Shown here piece after piece: positions 24,901-35,293 of a stretch of 64,000 bases of DNA. The stretch's first letter is position 1, and each line of letters starts with the position of its first letter. Below the pieces are notes generated by a model, which searched no databases, had not been told where the DNA came from, and saw only the letters and a program-made list of their open reading frames with translations. The position numbers were made by a program, and so were the translations under genes. The stretch comes from Emmonsiellopsis sp. PD_33 (Eukaryota > Ascomycota > Eurotiomycetes > Onygenales > Ajellomycetaceae): NCBI GenBank assembly GCA_032988165.1, contig JANTQF010000024.1:151511-215510 (forward strand). Reading direction: 5' to 3'.

Positions 24901-26451
24901 CTCAATCAGCAGCTTGTATTCTTAGGGTGTTAAAATAGATCTGATTCAAAGCTTTTCTATCCTGTTTGATGTGAGATGAGAGCTGCACTGGCAATCTGAG
25001 AAATGAGGTGTAATTAGATGATTATAAGATGAAGGTGGATTCTTTACAGGTTTGATGTTGTTTTAATATTATTTCTGATGAATCTCTCTTCATTAATCTG
25101 TCTTATCAGGCATCCCTCCATCTGTTACTAGTATATTGAGAGGCTGAATCTTATCTGCTTTTTACTTGTACAGTGTGGCAACAATTGGGTGATGAGATTG
25201 AGGAGAAGGCTCAGTGGAATCATAGAGAGGAAGGTTGTACAGTTGAATACTATGAACTCAATGAATTTTAGAGATAGAGTGTTGTAAGAAAGGAAATGTA
25301 GCATGTGAGGATGACTGAAAGTATTATTATAGAATGATAGAAATGTATGGTAGAGATTTCTAGGGCAATTAAATAGTGACCTCTGATTGGCTGGAGGTAT
25401 TTATTGACTCTGGGCTGGGAAATTATAATTAACTGAATTTCCTCTCATTACTCTTATGTAGTAGAATTTCTACCCTGCTATCTATCATACTAATGCTGCT
25501 GACTCTAACTTCATCTCTTTACCTATCACTACTATCATGAAGATCAGTTGGACTCAGCACTTCTAGTTTAAAGACTGATGCTTATCATAAAGATTATCCA
25601 GCTGTCTATTATTATAATCTTCTGAAGAATAGCTAAGGAAAGACATCTGATTAGTCTCATCATTCAGATTGAAAACTGTGACAGTAATGTCACCTACATT
25701 ATCTGTCTGTCACACTAACTGAGTCACATTTTCATAGGGATGGCCTAGAATGCACTCATGGGAACCATACTCTAGAATGAAGAAGATTTAAGGTATAGAT
25801 ATAGATCCAATATGAACTGAGACATTCTTATAGATTTCAATGATACTACTGTGCTAATCATCAGTGCTGAGAATTGACTTGAGAGTATCTTTCTGAATAA
25901 TCAGGCTGAGACTCAAGGTAGTGCTTTTCATCATGCAGTTGATCTCTACTTCTCTATTAAATATAGCTTTAGTCTGACCCTTTCTAATACCAACAGAAAA
26001 CTTGATATGGCTGATGGACATCAGGTTCCATTGAGGATCATATTCTAAGACATGATAGAAGAGCTGAATAAAGGAGACTCTGATAGACTCTTTCTCAATT
26101 ATATATTGCTGAACTTCAGCTGGAAGATTCTAAAAGAATATCTGCTGTAGCTGAGTAAAGTAGGTTATAATATTCTTAAGCTGAATTTCTGTGATCTCTT
26201 GACACATAATTTTCTTAAAGATGGTCTGGGTTGTAGTGGTACAATTCTCCTTATCTTTCATTTCAATAGAGAGCTTGGGTCCTTTAGGTTTTCTGGAATA
26301 GTAGAGAATAGTTTTTTTTTAGATCTTGAGTGCTTCAGCTATCTCAGCATCAGATATAGCTTCATTAATTAGCTGAGTTAGCATTTCTTCCTGTAGCTGG
26401 CCATTATGAAGGGTTTATAAATCATTAGGATCAGGTAAAGGTGAGATAATA
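21931..26451 (-). pseudogene. Gypsy pol remnant, right unit (PR-RT-RNaseH-IN)
   Basis: It has the same layout as the left unit: protease at about 26,000-25,650, RT at about 25,250-24,200, RNase H at about 24,100-23,500 and integrase at about 23,400-21,950. The RT catalytic box (24322-24336) reads FINNV, so both aspartates of the presumed F-x-D-D are asparagine here, against one in the left copy. The RNase H end gives a Gypsy-like tryptophan-rich segment and the integrase start an H2C2 zinc-finger-like region near 23,150-23,300. The remnant is non-functional. Confidence 0.78.
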
Positions 26452-26530
26452 TTCTCAGCAAATAAAATAGATTTTTAGGAGCCATCTGAATAGTAACCAG
26501 CCCTTCAAGAGTAGGTGGAAGGTAGGGCTT

Positions 26531-28031
26531 TCTCCTTTTCAATTTAGCTAGAGAGTATAGATCAATTCTTATCAGTAGCTGACTCTTTACCTTTACTATT
26601 TCTAGTAACTACCTGAGTAGCCATCATACTAGTAGCCTCTTCTACCTTGCTATCTGAGTTGCTCTCTTCTGTGCCACTCTCAAATCCAACATCACATATG
26701 CTGATAAAATTGACTGCTAGTAATGAACTGCTATCAGAGGAAACAAGGATACTATCATTATTGTGGAGTTTTACTACTGATGGGATGATGGGAGGCATGA
26801 ATCTCTACTTAAGGGCATGCTTGATGATGATAATGTGTGGTTCATACTGATTTATATTGATCTTTGGGCTGTGCTGCATCACATGTCTGTCAAAGTATTT
26901 ACTCATTCTATTTCAATGGATCTTTCCTTAATTAATTAGCTTATCAATTCAGAGGCACTAAGGGAGCATATGAGATGAGTTGCTACAGTCCTAATAAGTG
27001 TGAGGAGAGTAATCATATTGTGACATACTTCTAGACCTAGGTTGATATGAACTACCAGGGCCATACTATATCTCATAATAGGAAATGTTTGTGAGATTTT
27101 GAGCAGGATTAATAAATCCCTGATTGGTGAGGATGTGTGGCACCACAGCTGATTATTGCATATTCTCCTGCTATTAGAAACCTATAATGGCCAGTGACAG
27201 TACATCCATCCAGTTGATAAGAGATTTAAGCAAGCTGTCATTCAAATTTCTTGGAGCTAAATCAGAAGAAGCAGGTAGTGCAGAGGGGGCCACTTGAGGT
27301 CTCAGTACAGCTAGAATAGGTAGATTAAAAATAGGTTGAGTAGGAGATAGCTGAGTGAGTAATATCATATGAGAACTCAGATTAGATGTGATTATCTAGA
27401 CTATCTTTTTCTTAACTTTCTGAGATTCAGCTGTGGCTTCACAAACCTTTAAAATCTTCCACTCAGATGGATTGTTTTGATCAAACCTAGCCTTATAAAA
27501 AGTCTTCTTACAAACCCCATTAGGCAGGCCTCATAAGAACAACTAGCAGGCAAGAGATTCCTGAATTTCATTTTAGCTAATTAGTGACTCAGTGATAGCA
27601 TAGAATTAGTGGCAGAAAGTAAGAATATCTCAGCTGAAAGATTATTTGAAACTAGACAGAGCATTTAGATAGATTTGATTGTACATCTACTAATAAGCAT
27701 CATCTTGCTAGAACTCTGACATCAACCTTACTTTGACTTTAGTTCAGGTTTGCAGGTCCTTCATCAACCAATCCACATGGTCTTGTAGTTTCATAGAGTA
27801 ATAGTTGTGTAACACTATTAAGGCTTTATTTTTAGAAATATGGTGCAGCTTCAGCACAACATCAAACTGGTTGATGAACTAAGTGACATCCTTCCCATCA
27901 AAAGAGGGGACTCTGAGGGATCTAGAAACCAGTATAGATATGACAAGCTACTGATAAATCATTTTACTTTCAGGAGGCAAGGCACTGCTAGGTGTAGGCA
28001 GGCCTAATGAGGAATTGGTAGAGTCAGACAT
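26531..28031 (-). pseudogene. Gypsy gag remnant, right unit
   Basis: It starts at ATG 28031 (MSDSTNSSLGLPTPSS...), followed after one stop by a capsid-like stretch (VPSFDGKDVT, FDVVLKL). The later part includes a proline/serine-rich segment at 27,174-27,368 and an acidic serine-rich segment at 26,562-26,798 before protease. I saw no intact CCHC knuckle. Confidence 0.62.
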
Positions 28032-28564
28032 TTTCTTACTGTTAATCTTAATTTTTAGTGGCAGAGCTGGTGCTTTTCCTGACTGAGTTTAATAATGTGT
28101 GATGAAGTCTAACTAAGCATACTTAGGAGGTATATATTGATAGAGAAATGAATAGATAAGTAGCTTTCATTTGCAAATGAGAAATAGGTTGATAATGATG
28201 GTAATATCTGTGTCTTTTTGTGAGTAAAGATTTAGGAACTCAAGGAAGAGAAGGAACTGCAAGATCTGCTGCAGATTTTTCTTCTCACTAGAGTCTACAT
28301 TTATTGAGGAGTGGCTTGATGGATTCAATAGTTCAGTAGGTCCATTCTTTGAAGTTTTCTTCTAATAGTATTACTATTGATGTAGCTGCAAGGCTGCAGG
28401 CCTACTCCAATCAAATAGATCTATTATAAATTGAAATAAGAGAATTGCATTGAGCAATACACTCAACAAAAGAAAAGGGAAAAGAGGAAAGAAGCTTAGC
28501 ATAGTCATCTATATCAACACTACCATCTATTCATTCATTCATGATTTCCAATTGTGTGCACCAA

Positions 28565-28884
28565 TGAAGCAGGAACAGAATGTGCATGTCAGGCAGCACT
28601 GAACAGGACAGCAGCAAACACAAGAAAAGAATTGATATCAATGTTGAAGTAGAGGAATGTATTAGCAATCTATAGTATAAAATAACATAGTAATAGAATG
28701 ATAAGGTAACACACAAAAGAAACAAAAGATCTATCTCAAAGAAGTATATACATGCATGAGAAAAATTATGAACAAATAGATGAAGTCTTGCAATGAAAGG
28801 GAAATATCTATCTTCATAACTATGCTTGATAGTAAAAAGCCTCAGTAAAAAATTGATTCAATCTAACAGTGGATTCCTACTACA
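28565..28884 (-). repeat. Gypsy LTR, right copy (320 bp)
   Basis: It begins TGAAGCAGGA and ends CCTACTACA on the + strand, followed by ATAT, which matches the four bases left of the first LTR. It is the 5' LTR of the right unit in coding sense, with exactly the length of the other two LTRs. Confidence 0.93.
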
Positions 28885-28888
28885 ATAT

Positions 28889-30622
28889 CTACTGACCACA
28901 TAATCTCAGGATGTCAGATTTAAAAAATCAACCCAGAGCAAATCAGCTATATCACTGCACTTGATCATATAGATTAGTCATCAGAATTCTACAAAATATT
29001 TACTATAGCCCATATAGATGAACCTCTATCTTACTCTCTTCATTATAATAATCTACCTCCTCTGCCTCATGGTTGAAAGGAGGCCTTACATCACAAATTC
29101 AAGAATGAATGATTACATACTACTCAGATCAAATATAAAGCTCTATAAGAAAAGAAGTGCTGAAGGTACATTTTAGAATATAAAGTAAAATAAAAATCTC
29201 TACCTCTTATGTGGGTTTTTACATATAAATTCAATATAGATAGAATTCTTCTCAAATTTAAAACTTATATCATTATTCACAGAGATCTTTGAAAAAATGA
29301 AAAAGTAGAGACTAAATCTATAATCCTTACATTGAAAGTTTTTTACCTTATTATAGTTATTACAGCTGCATTTAATTTAGAGACTTATTAATATGATATA
29401 GTAAACATTTTTCTCAATGCCATTCTCATTAATGAGGTCTACATTAAATCATCCTCTAGTTATAAATTTTCTAGATACATGTTGCTCCTCCTCAGGGCTC
29501 TATATAGCCTTCTCAAATCTCCCTTATATTGGAATGACAAATTAAAAGTAATGTTATTAAAACTTGACCTGATGCAAGTCCCTAAAGAGCTCTGTCTTTT
29601 TATAGGGCTAGAACTTATAATCTTCTTCTATATTGATAATATCATTATTATTTACTATTAATATTATAAAATAGTATTCATTAATTTTGCAGCCCAGTTA
29701 ATGAACACCTACAAACTCCATAATATGAGAGAAGTGAAGTAGTTTTTAGGAATTTAAGTTCTTTATGATTGCACAGCCCAAAAACTTTGATTGTGTCAGG
29801 ACAGTTATATAGCTAAAATAGTGGTAAAATTCAGGGTTAAATGTCATAAACCCTATTACATACTTATACCCACTCAACTAGTATATCCTTACTTAGGTTT
29901 TTCATCCTCTTAGAAGATTCATAACTTTTAGTATCATATCAGCTCTATTATCTACCTTTCCATAGGAACTCAGTCTGATCTTATCTTTACCACAAGGGTT
30001 CTTATCAATTATATAGTCTGCCTATCTCTATAGCATGACAACCTTATACATTGCATCATTGCTTATAGATATCAAACTCAAAATCTTACTATTAAATATA
30101 GTATTTTAATCTCTAAAGACATCAGCCCAGTATTCTATATCTATATAGATGCTATATTTATAGATGATACAACTACCTATTAAAGTACACAAAATATAAT
30201 ATTTACCCTTTTCAGAGATATAATTAATTAGAAGTTCATTAAACAACAGACTGTAAGTACATCTTCTACTGAGTCAGAACTTTTAGCCCTATTTACCACT
30301 GCAAGAGAGGCCTACTAGTAGAGACATCTCTTTAAATAAATTGATTTTGATTCAGAATGTGTATTGATTATACAGAATGATAACACCCAGATAATATATC
30401 TTTTTAAGGAAAAAGCTCTCTAGATCCTTATAAAACTCTACTATATCAATATTTATGATTACTGGCTTCATCAAGAAGTCCAACAAGGTCAAGTATCTAT
30501 TAAATGAATAGGTATAAAAAAAATATCAGCAGATAACTTCATTAAATCCCTTCCTTATGTCACTCACAAGGAATTCTGCCATCTCATTAATCTTATTAAT
30601 ATAAGTGCAAAATTAAGGTAGT
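28889..30622 (+). pseudogene. Copia RT and RNase H remnant
   Basis: This is the second half of the split Copia pol. From about 29,030 it gives the RT N-terminal region (NNLPPLPHG(W)KEALHHKF..., E/K-rich), then RALYSLLKSPLYWNDKL at about 29,497-29,547 (Copia RT ALYGLKQSPRxWYxxL box) and FYIDNIIIIYY near 29,629, where Copia has Y-x-D-D-I; the second aspartate is N. RNase H follows with QQTVSTSSTESELLAL at about 30,246-30,292, the typical KQxxVxxSSTExEYxAL motif, and ends near 30,622. It is interrupted by stops. Confidence 0.82.
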
Positions 30623-30729
30623 TCTTCACCATTGAATTACCTTCACTCCACTCTATGATACATCAAATTGAGGTAGTTCTTTACCATTGAATTACCTTTA
30701 CTCCACTTGGAAATCCACTGAGGAGATAT

Positions 30730-31018
30730 GTGAGAAGTAGTATAGTATGTGCCCTAAGTGCCTGCAGAGTAGATTCTTTATTTTTCAGTCATTTAGTTCT
30801 GCATCAATAGTCTTTTCATTGTTTCCTTCTTAATAGTGATAATAACTGATTGTCCCTATTATTTTCTACACCTATTTTGTATGGTATCTTAGATTTTCAT
30901 TATCTCAGGCAATCATGTGTCAGTAGCTATAAATAGTGGTGAAATCTGCTAACTTAGATAAAGGAATCAATCATCTTTCTCCTCATGGATATCTCTAACT
31001 ATGTTCAACCCTCTTATA
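30730..31018 (+). repeat. Copia 3' LTR (289 bp)
   Basis: It matches 3134-3423 and is preceded by a purine-rich GAGGAGATA (30721-30729) in the polypurine-tract position. It is followed by TAATC, the mutated half of the target duplication. CG-containing DNA resumes within about 20 bases of its end. Confidence 0.92.
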
Positions 31019-31720
31019 TAATCTCCCATCTTTTCGAATTTTAACAGAGGTTCAATTAACTATCAGTGCCCAAGATGTTTCAGTTGAGATTTTATTCAGC
31101 TAGTGTCTTGCAGATTTACTCTGCAATAATCCCCCTGGAATGGTTGTTACTGTACCTGTCATTCCAGGTCTTTGTGAAGTGAGATCAAAGTCAGCCACTC
31201 TGTATCAATCCATTATGATGGAGGATTCGCCTTTATCTTTTCCACTGGGTTATTTTTATGATGTTTTATTCTGCTATGTCTCATTTCACTAGGCGTTGAC
31301 TTGCCTCAGAAAGTGAAGTGGACAGAGATCAAAGAGAACATAGATGGGAATAGACATGGGAGAAGTCAGACATAACAAGGATGAATATCAAGGAGATAGG
31401 AACATTCCAAAAGGAACAGCAATAACACCGCTGTTGCCTGCATAATCAATTGACTTCATACAACACACCAGGGTTTCCTTCGCCTATTTATATTTCGATC
31501 TCTCCCCACCAACACCCTCATCCAGACTGACCTGGATTCTGGCAACTACTCTTCCGTTGCATACCGGTTTTCTCCCCCTTGCTCAAGACACGCAAATCGT
31601 CCTTTACTGCTACTCCTCATATCCTTCGCTCGTTCCACGTTGCTGGTCTCCTTGGCTGTTTCCAACGCATCAGTGCCTTGTTGATTCCCGAAGCCTACTC
31701 GAACTACCCAGCTCCAAGAA
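31019..31720. other. Repeat-gene boundary and BTB-gene promoter
   Basis: There is no gene here. CG dinucleotides reappear immediately. The last 200 bases are pyrimidine-rich (CTCCCC, CTTTACTG...), as is usual in fungal core promoters, ahead of the BTB-like gene start at 31721. Confidence 0.5.
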
Positions 31721-33110
31721 ATGGTATGCCCATCTGTAGTTGTTTAAGGCAAAGGTCCCTATCACCGTTAACATATAATTTACTGATTGGTTGTTGCTTC
31801 GTTTATACAGAGTCTCTACTTTGACCCCGCCGTCACCAACGCCGGCCTAATTCTCCTTGCCATCCCCGGCGACTTGGCTCTGGAATTTTGGAGCATGAGG
31901 TTGAACGGGAATATGGAGTCGACCCCGAGACTAGGCGTCCCATTGTGAGGACTACATCAACAGTGGTCAAAACTGGATTGATTCGCGTTGAAAAAGCAAA
32001 GCTTATCGAGCACAGTGACTACTTCCGCAAAATGTTTTCCTCCAATTCTGATTGGCAAGAGAGAAGCCAAGATCAGATCACGTTAAAAGAAGACAGTGTG
32101 ACAAGCATGGAGGTGTGGCTTCGGGCTTTTCATGCACAATTACCCGCTATGTCTTTGGACACCGTGACGATTTCTGACCTCTGGAAAGTCATCATGACTG
32201 GTGAAAAATATGTCTTCGATCGAAAGATGTTGTCCGGCTGGTTTCGAAGCTGGTGGGCTATGAAGTCCAAGTATATCCTTGATGATATCAAGGAATGTCG
32301 CATGGCACTTTTCCCTGCGTATTGCTTCAATCACGCATCGGCATTTCAGGCCCTGACGGAGACATTGGCATACCAAGCCGGCGGCCACATCACGGAATGC
32401 AATCCAACCTCGCTGCACCAGATGCATCTACCATCCCGCGTGATCCGTAAGTTATATCTTTTACCTCTCCCGAACACTGTCAAATGACAACAACTCATTC
32501 AGAGATGCAGCGTTCTAACATTCATCTAGAACAGCTGAATGCCGCAAAAGGACGCCTACGAAACATCTTCCACCGGGAACTCTTCAGCGAGCTTCAGAGT
32601 ATTGTTGGATCGGCAGAATGCTCCTGCAAAGAAGAGACGGTTTTCGACTATTTGCGCGAGCTCCAAAGGATCAAAGTTTGGCCAATGGAGGTAAATTTCC
32701 GCCAAAAGAGTATTTGCGATATGCTCGGACGTTTGCAGATGTTCAACGCCGCGAACATGCGGTGTAACAGATCCGTGCCCGCCGCCGCCGCGGGAAGTGA
32801 TGCAGAGGGAACCGTTAATACGCCTAGAGCACGTCGGCCTTGCGTAGAATGTGGCCGGGACTGGCGGGCGATAGTGAGCAAGGCGGATACCGTTACCAGG
32901 AACTATTTTGATGGTCTATGCCTTGACTGTATGAACGAGACGAAGAACCTTCGACTTCAGGGCGACGAAGACGATGACTACTGGAGCCACAACTCCCGCC
33001 GCGAGACTTACGATGACCAGTGCCGCATAAAACACGGACAGCCAACCTGGTACTTTTCTTTTATGGGGCGCAGTGAGAAACGAGGCCAGTTCGAAGTGAC
33101 GCCTGAGTAG
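31721..33110 (+). CDS. BTB/POZ-like fungal protein, probable frameshift near start
   Basis: My model has a 3-base first exon (ATG 31721-31723), an 87-bp intron (31724-31810), exon 31811-32446, a 56-bp intron (32447-32502) and exon 32503-33110. Exon 2 opens as SLYFDPAVTNAGLILLAIPG, like the start of fungal BTB proteins, but the frame then breaks at 31885-31890. The downstream frame continues logically (EHEVEREYGVDPETRRPIVR, then IEHSDYFRKMF, a BTB-core signature). One extra T in the TTTT run at 31886-31889 would join them. The second half has cysteine pairs (CVECGRDW, CLDCMN) that could bind zinc. BTB domains mediate protein-protein contacts; the partner is unknown. If no frame repair exists in nature, the usable ATG is 32032 and half of the BTB fold is lost. 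Confidence 0.65.
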
Positions 33111-33828
33111 TTTGGTTTTTTTTCCTTTCCTTTTCTTTTCTGGTTTACTCCTGTGTGAAATGGCCTGGTTGAACGTGTTTTTGGCTTTCTGATTTTTCTG
33201 ATCTTGTGGCGTTCTTTTCTTTCCCCCAACGTGCTCGCTCAGTTACATTTGTCCTTTAATAAAAGAAGGTTTCTCAATTTGCGAAAGGGGTTCGATCTCA
33301 CTGCATCAGCAACCAATTGCCTCCCAGTGTTTATCTTACATGTCTAGGGATTTCTAGGACCCATGTGCAAGTTCTTGAAGATTAAAGTGAATACGAAAAT
33401 ATCCTAGTTTTCCCCTGGAGCAAATAATGTTACTTTACCCTTCTTATTTACTCTCTAGGGGGAAATCAGGATGTACATCCAGCAATTCTCATCCTGCCAA
33501 AGGCCCAACATAGAAGTGATTTTCTTGCCATTTGATTCGAAAACTCATTTTACACGGGAGCAAATCAAAATTCATTACATCTTTAGAAAAATCTAGGGAA
33601 TCTTGGACACAACTTCCATCATGATGACGACATGCATGACATTATACCCCGGAGTAGCAATATTTTCGCCACGCCATATCCTCATCTTTTGTTCGCGCAC
33701 GACGTCGAATGGAATGCTAGTTTAAGTTGTATTTTTACTACTATATGATAGTTCAAAGGCTCTGAATTAAATAGCACCTCTATTGCTTCAAAGATAGTCT
33801 GAGAAAACGATCCCGATCCCAACCCAAA
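33111..33828. other. Intergenic
   Basis: No supportable gene lies here. The first 120 bases are T-rich (3' UTR of the BTB-like gene); the rest is the upstream region of the hemerythrin-domain gene, with no element I can assign. Confidence 0.5.
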
Positions 33829-34533
33829 ATGGTTCGCATCTCAGAAGCGATCAAGGAGGATCATCGCCTGCTCCGGCATTATCATGATAATATCATTAAT
33901 GCCAGAAACGAGGATACAGGGACACGTTGGGGGAATAAGGTACATCCTAATTAGCAAGAAGCAAGCGGAGAAATATCTTTCTAACATGGTTGATGCTATG
34001 GTATAGTTCACTTGGGAACTCGCTCGCTATACGGTAGCTGAGGAACTCGTCGTGTATCCTGCTCTGGAGAGTTATATCGATCATGGGAAGATCATGGCAG
34101 ACAAGGATCGCAAGGAACATAAGGAGGTATGCTCTACTGTCTTCTGAGGCCTAATAGGCTAGTCATACTTTCGCAGCACAGAGCATTAACTTTGCAACCA
34201 CTGCTTGCGCCCAAATAGATCAAAGAACTCCTCTACAAGTTCCAGGGCCTGTCTGCGGAGGATGCCGACTTTCGACCCACATTGGAAAACATCATGACAA
34301 AATTGAACAGGCACATCGACGAGGAAGAAGATGAAGACCTGGCATCGTTGGAATCCGTTATCCAGCCCGAGGAGTCAGAATCGCTGTCGCAGAAATTCGA
34401 ACGAACCAAGATGTTCGTGCCAACGCGTGCTCATCCAGACGCACCTCAACAGCCGATGTTCGAGTCCGTCGTCAGTTTTCTGGAAGCGCCGATGGACCGT
34501 CTGCAGGATATGATGAGGAGATTCCCGGAGTAG
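33829..34533 (+). CDS. Hemerythrin (HHE) domain protein
   Basis: There are three exons: 33829-33939, 34007-34126 and 34219-34533, with introns of 67 and 92 bp, both GT-AG, giving 181 residues. The protein is almost entirely one HHE domain. EDHRLLRHYHDN (residues 10-21), EELVVYP (49-55), RKEHKE (72-77) and LNRHIDEEED (106-115) supply the spaced His and Glu/Asp ligands of a four-helix, di-iron or other cation-binding bundle. Fungal members are small soluble proteins proposed to handle iron, oxygen or NO; the specific role here is unknown. There is no signal peptide. All exon joins are in phase and each extends the helix pattern. Confidence 0.88.
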
Positions 34534-35293
34534 ATTGAGTTGCGGAGATCGGGTGGTAGAATAGAGAGACGGCATTTCTCCGGGGATAGGACCTGGGATG
34601 ATGGGATTAGTAGGAATTGGAATATGGTTTTTGGCGGACTTAATAGGTTGATGCCAGTCAGGGGTTAGTAGCTATTGGGCTTATAACAGAGCAGACCAAA
34701 TTGACACCGCTTTGCTCGTTAGCTATATTGATGCCAATCATAGGTACCTATGGATGCAGATGATGGAACAGTGCAACGGTCCAAAGTATGGACAGATCCA
34801 TAGCTCCCCCGATCATATGTTTGTTGCTTTTTCGTATGTCCATGGGCCAATATAGGTAAATATATTCCATGTACGAAGCATAGGAAGTTATGTTTAACCC
34901 TTTGCATTGCTTAAAAAGGAAACTAGGATGAAGGTGTAATTGTCGGTTTTTCGTTCGCCCTTTCATTGACCCAATATACCTCTTGATTTCTGGATTCAAT
35001 CCACTCGACTTGCTGTTGACAGTTGGCAGCTGTAGGAATATGCTGACATTTGATGGCGGCGGGATATGCGGAGATTATTTTGCCCGAACGCGGTGTGGAC
35101 AACCAGCCAATAAGAAGTGAGGTATTCCAAGGGCCAGGATTTTGCCATCATTGGTAATCAAAACTTTTGTCTTCAAGCAGGACGACGAGCTTCTCGGCCA
35201 TCAACAACCATCATCTGTCGTTTATTTCCTCTATTCGAGTATAGATCAGGGCACGAGCTCCGAGATCTTGTGTTCGTGACATATCAGCCGCCA
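34534..35293. other. Intergenic
   Basis: About 760 bp between the hemerythrin gene and ISA2. Short frames on the - strand have no family features. I see no RNA gene or repeat. Confidence 0.5.

Larger units (their letters stand above)
17834..28564 (-). mobile_element. Gypsy internal region, right unit
   Basis: This second 10,731-bp internal region has the same order as the left unit. The bases beside the right LTR (complement of 28548-28564, TTGGTGCACACAATTGG) contain TGG at the right place for a tRNA 3' end primer site, though the tRNA cannot be named after mutation. This copy keeps the gag ATG that the left copy lost. Confidence 0.88.
6463..28884 (-). mobile_element. Tandem Ty3/Gypsy array: LTR-int-LTR-int-LTR
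   Basis: Three 320-bp LTRs (6463-6782, 17514-17833, 28565-28884) flank two internal regions of exactly 10,731 bp each, so any point in the left unit maps to the right unit by adding 11,051. Coding sense is the - strand, so the right end is 5'. The array sits inside Copia pol with a short ATAT duplication (6459-6462 and 28885-28888). Each unit encodes gag, protease, RT, RNase H and integrase remains, and an extra frame. All frames carry many stops. In the LTRs I aligned base by base, differences were transitions only, with no indels, the pattern of RIP. Confidence 0.92.
3134..31018 (+). mobile_element. Ty1/Copia LTR retrotransposon, split by a nested Gypsy array
   Basis: Matching LTRs at 3134-3423 and 30730-31018 bound this element. 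Five bases outside the left LTR (CAATC, 3129-3133) match five outside the right LTR (TAATC, 31019-31023) apart from one C-to-T change, so it is a single insertion with a target-site duplication. Reading on the + strand gives gag, aspartic protease, integrase, then, after the nested insertion at 6463-28884, reverse transcriptase and RNase H. That protease-integrase-RT-RNase H order defines Copia elements. Without the insertion it is about 5.46 kb, normal for the family. All frames are full of stops, so the element is dead. Composition is AT-rich and CG is almost absent. Confidence 0.93.

Noticed and set aside
3134..31018. Possibility of a CRISPR array or bacterial island in the AT-rich block
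   Set aside because: No short regular repeats with spacers exist; the block is fully explained by LTR retrotransposons with LTRs, primer sites and pol motifs.
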